Assembly (NCBI GenBank): GCA_012295275.1
Contig: CM022676.1
Location: 14,178,930-14,211,684 of the forward strand
DNA length: 32,755 nucleotides
Direction: 5' to 3'
Source: Chrysomallon squamiferum
Taxonomy: Eukaryota; Mollusca; Gastropoda; Neomphalida; Peltospiridae
Each line of letters starts with the position of its first letter. Within the stretch, counting starts at the first letter, position 1. Shown here piece by piece: positions 31,157 through 32,755 of this stretch. The position numbers and the translations under genes are program-made. Under the pieces are notes generated by a model that saw only the letters and a list, made by a program, of their open reading frames with translations, was not told the DNA's origin and made no database searches.

Positions 31157-32755
31157 CCTCATCGTCATCATTATCATCACCGTCATTATTAGTATTGTTA
31201 TTACTATATTCTTTTATTAACTATTTATTTTTATATATTTATTTTAGCTTATTTAATTTCGTGTATTTGCTTTCGTAACTTTTAAATGTGTAGTTGTAGA
31301 TGCAGTTTTAGTCTCACACACTTTTTAATCTGAATGGTTGTTGTTGTATTTATTATTAATATTATTATTATTATTGTCACTATTATTATTACAATTATTA
31401 TTATTATTATCATTATTATTATTATTATGGTTATTATTGTTATTATCACTTAATTATTATCACTATTATTATTATTATTATTATTATTATTATCACTATT
31501 ATTATTATTATTATTATTGTTATTGTTATTAACATTTCTTTCCACAACTTGAATGCAGTTACTTTATTATTAGCAAACGTTTATGTCCCGCAGAACATAA
31601 ACTAATCAGAACAAATTCGTATCACATGATAAAGAAGAGAAATTAACCTCCTGTTTACTTCATAGATTTATAAAGTTCGTTTTCAAGAAAACATTCAATG
31701 TGACTCATTGAGAAATGAGTGATTATGTACCAGATCTTGTACACTGGTCTTTTTTTACTACAAGTGCTACTACACGAAACTGTGATTAATTTACCTGTAT
31801 ATAGATTTCTTATAAATTATTATTCTAATGTTTGTTACTAATTATTTATATTTGAATGCCTCATCTAATAAAATTATTTATGTATAAACATTTTCTCTGA
31901 AATAAAATCATTTCCAAAACTTTTATTTTCAGTATGATTCTTTAAAATGAATTACATGCTTATGTTCAGACACACATACGTACACACATGTTTACAGAAA
32001 TAGATACATACACATACATACATACATATAAACAAACATACATTTATGAAAGTATTTACAAAAGCATTGTATATGTACGTGCATACATATTAAGATGCAC
32101 ATACATTTACACCTACCCAAGGAAAAATATCCAATGCGCACATACAAAGGTATGCACAGATACACGTGTGAATATATGTATATGTATATACACACAGACA
32201 TGTGTGTGTGTGTGCGTGCGTGCGTGCGTGTATATGTATGTATAGAGATCTATGTATACACACACACATATGGAAACGCATCATAATAAAGTACGTATAT
32301 GCTTACGTGTACAAATATACCTGTGCACCTAACTGCACGCACTGCTATGTACAAACAGATTTGAGTATAACACAGACACACGTAGGTTTAGTGTCGTCAG
32401 AACAGTCAGTGCTAACTGTGAACTCGGGGGGGGGGTCCAGACACTTGCTTGCTGGTCGTCTTCTCTTGAGAAGTTACATACGTACGATATGTGTGTATGT
32501 TTGTATGTATGTATGTACGTACGTGTGTATGTATGTATGTATGTATGGATGGATGGATGGATGTATGTACGTACGTACGTATGTATGTATATATATGTGT
32601 GTGTGTGTATGTATGTATATGGGTGTGTTTTTTGTGGGAGGTTTGTGTGTGTTTTGGTGTGTATTTTTTTTTTTTTTTTTTTTTTGGTTTGTTTTTTATA
32701 AATTTGTTTTGAATGAAATGTTGTAACTAAGACGACTCCAGATTACATGAAGGCT
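30236..32755. other. Downstream flank without recognisable genes
   Basis: AT-rich, with TTA tracts (30256-30315, 31121-31155, 31351-31530), TA (31001-31018), CA/TA/CATA repeats (31965-32280), TATG/GATG/TACG repeats (32490-32610), a G run (32426-32435) and poly-T (32667-32685). Three copies of a TTTCCGTAA motif lie at 30848-31051. Short open frames are repeat artefacts. Confidence 0.7.

Noticed and set aside
31988-32726. Open frames rich in Cys, Val and Tyr
   Set aside because: They are translations of CA/TG/TATG microsatellites with no coding features.

Overview
The window is eukaryotic, AT-rich and crowded with simple repeats. Its one convincing gene is on the + strand: the 3' part of a multi-exon gene for a type I membrane protein with seven immunoglobulin (Ig) domains. 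Small phase-1 introns, one Ig domain per exon, heavy TATG/TC/TTA microsatellites and the Ig sequence style suggest a lophotrochozoan animal, most likely a mollusc. The taxon is an inference; no gene here fixes it.

Positions 1-12555 contain no supportable gene. They are a mosaic of repeats. A block at 1-4140 recurs, shortened, at 5968-8870; each copy carries an array of 33-bp units. A second, more diverged family recurs at 2543, 3271, 9955, 10350 and 11826 and forms a roughly 1.42-kb tandem unit. A 200-N scaffold gap (12556-12755) is followed directly by about 30 copies of a 53-bp unit (12756-14357).

Twelve exons of the receptor gene lie between 15506 and 29458. Seven Ig exons (A-G) are all phase 1-1 and alternate long (97-100 codons) and short (83-84 codons), as if a two-domain cassette had been duplicated. 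Exon H carries a short stalk and the membrane helix. Exons I-L encode a cytoplasmic tail of about 170 residues with four cysteines at the membrane boundary, a basic patch, three conserved-looking tyrosine motifs (NEYTTI, DDYLAP, THYSTV) and a ten-lysine run. All splice sites are GT-AG and the frame closes over all 12 exons, except that exon B is one base short of a multiple of three. The signal peptide and any more distal domains are not visible; they lie upstream of the window or in the gap. The likely role is adhesion or recognition at the cell surface with tyrosine-based signalling, in the broad CD22/CEACAM/nephrin-like group, but no orthologue can be named.

The 3' UTR (29459 to about 30230) contains a repeated AGTGGCCTAA-like motif. 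The rest, 30230-32755, is AT-rich with microsatellites and no gene that I can see.
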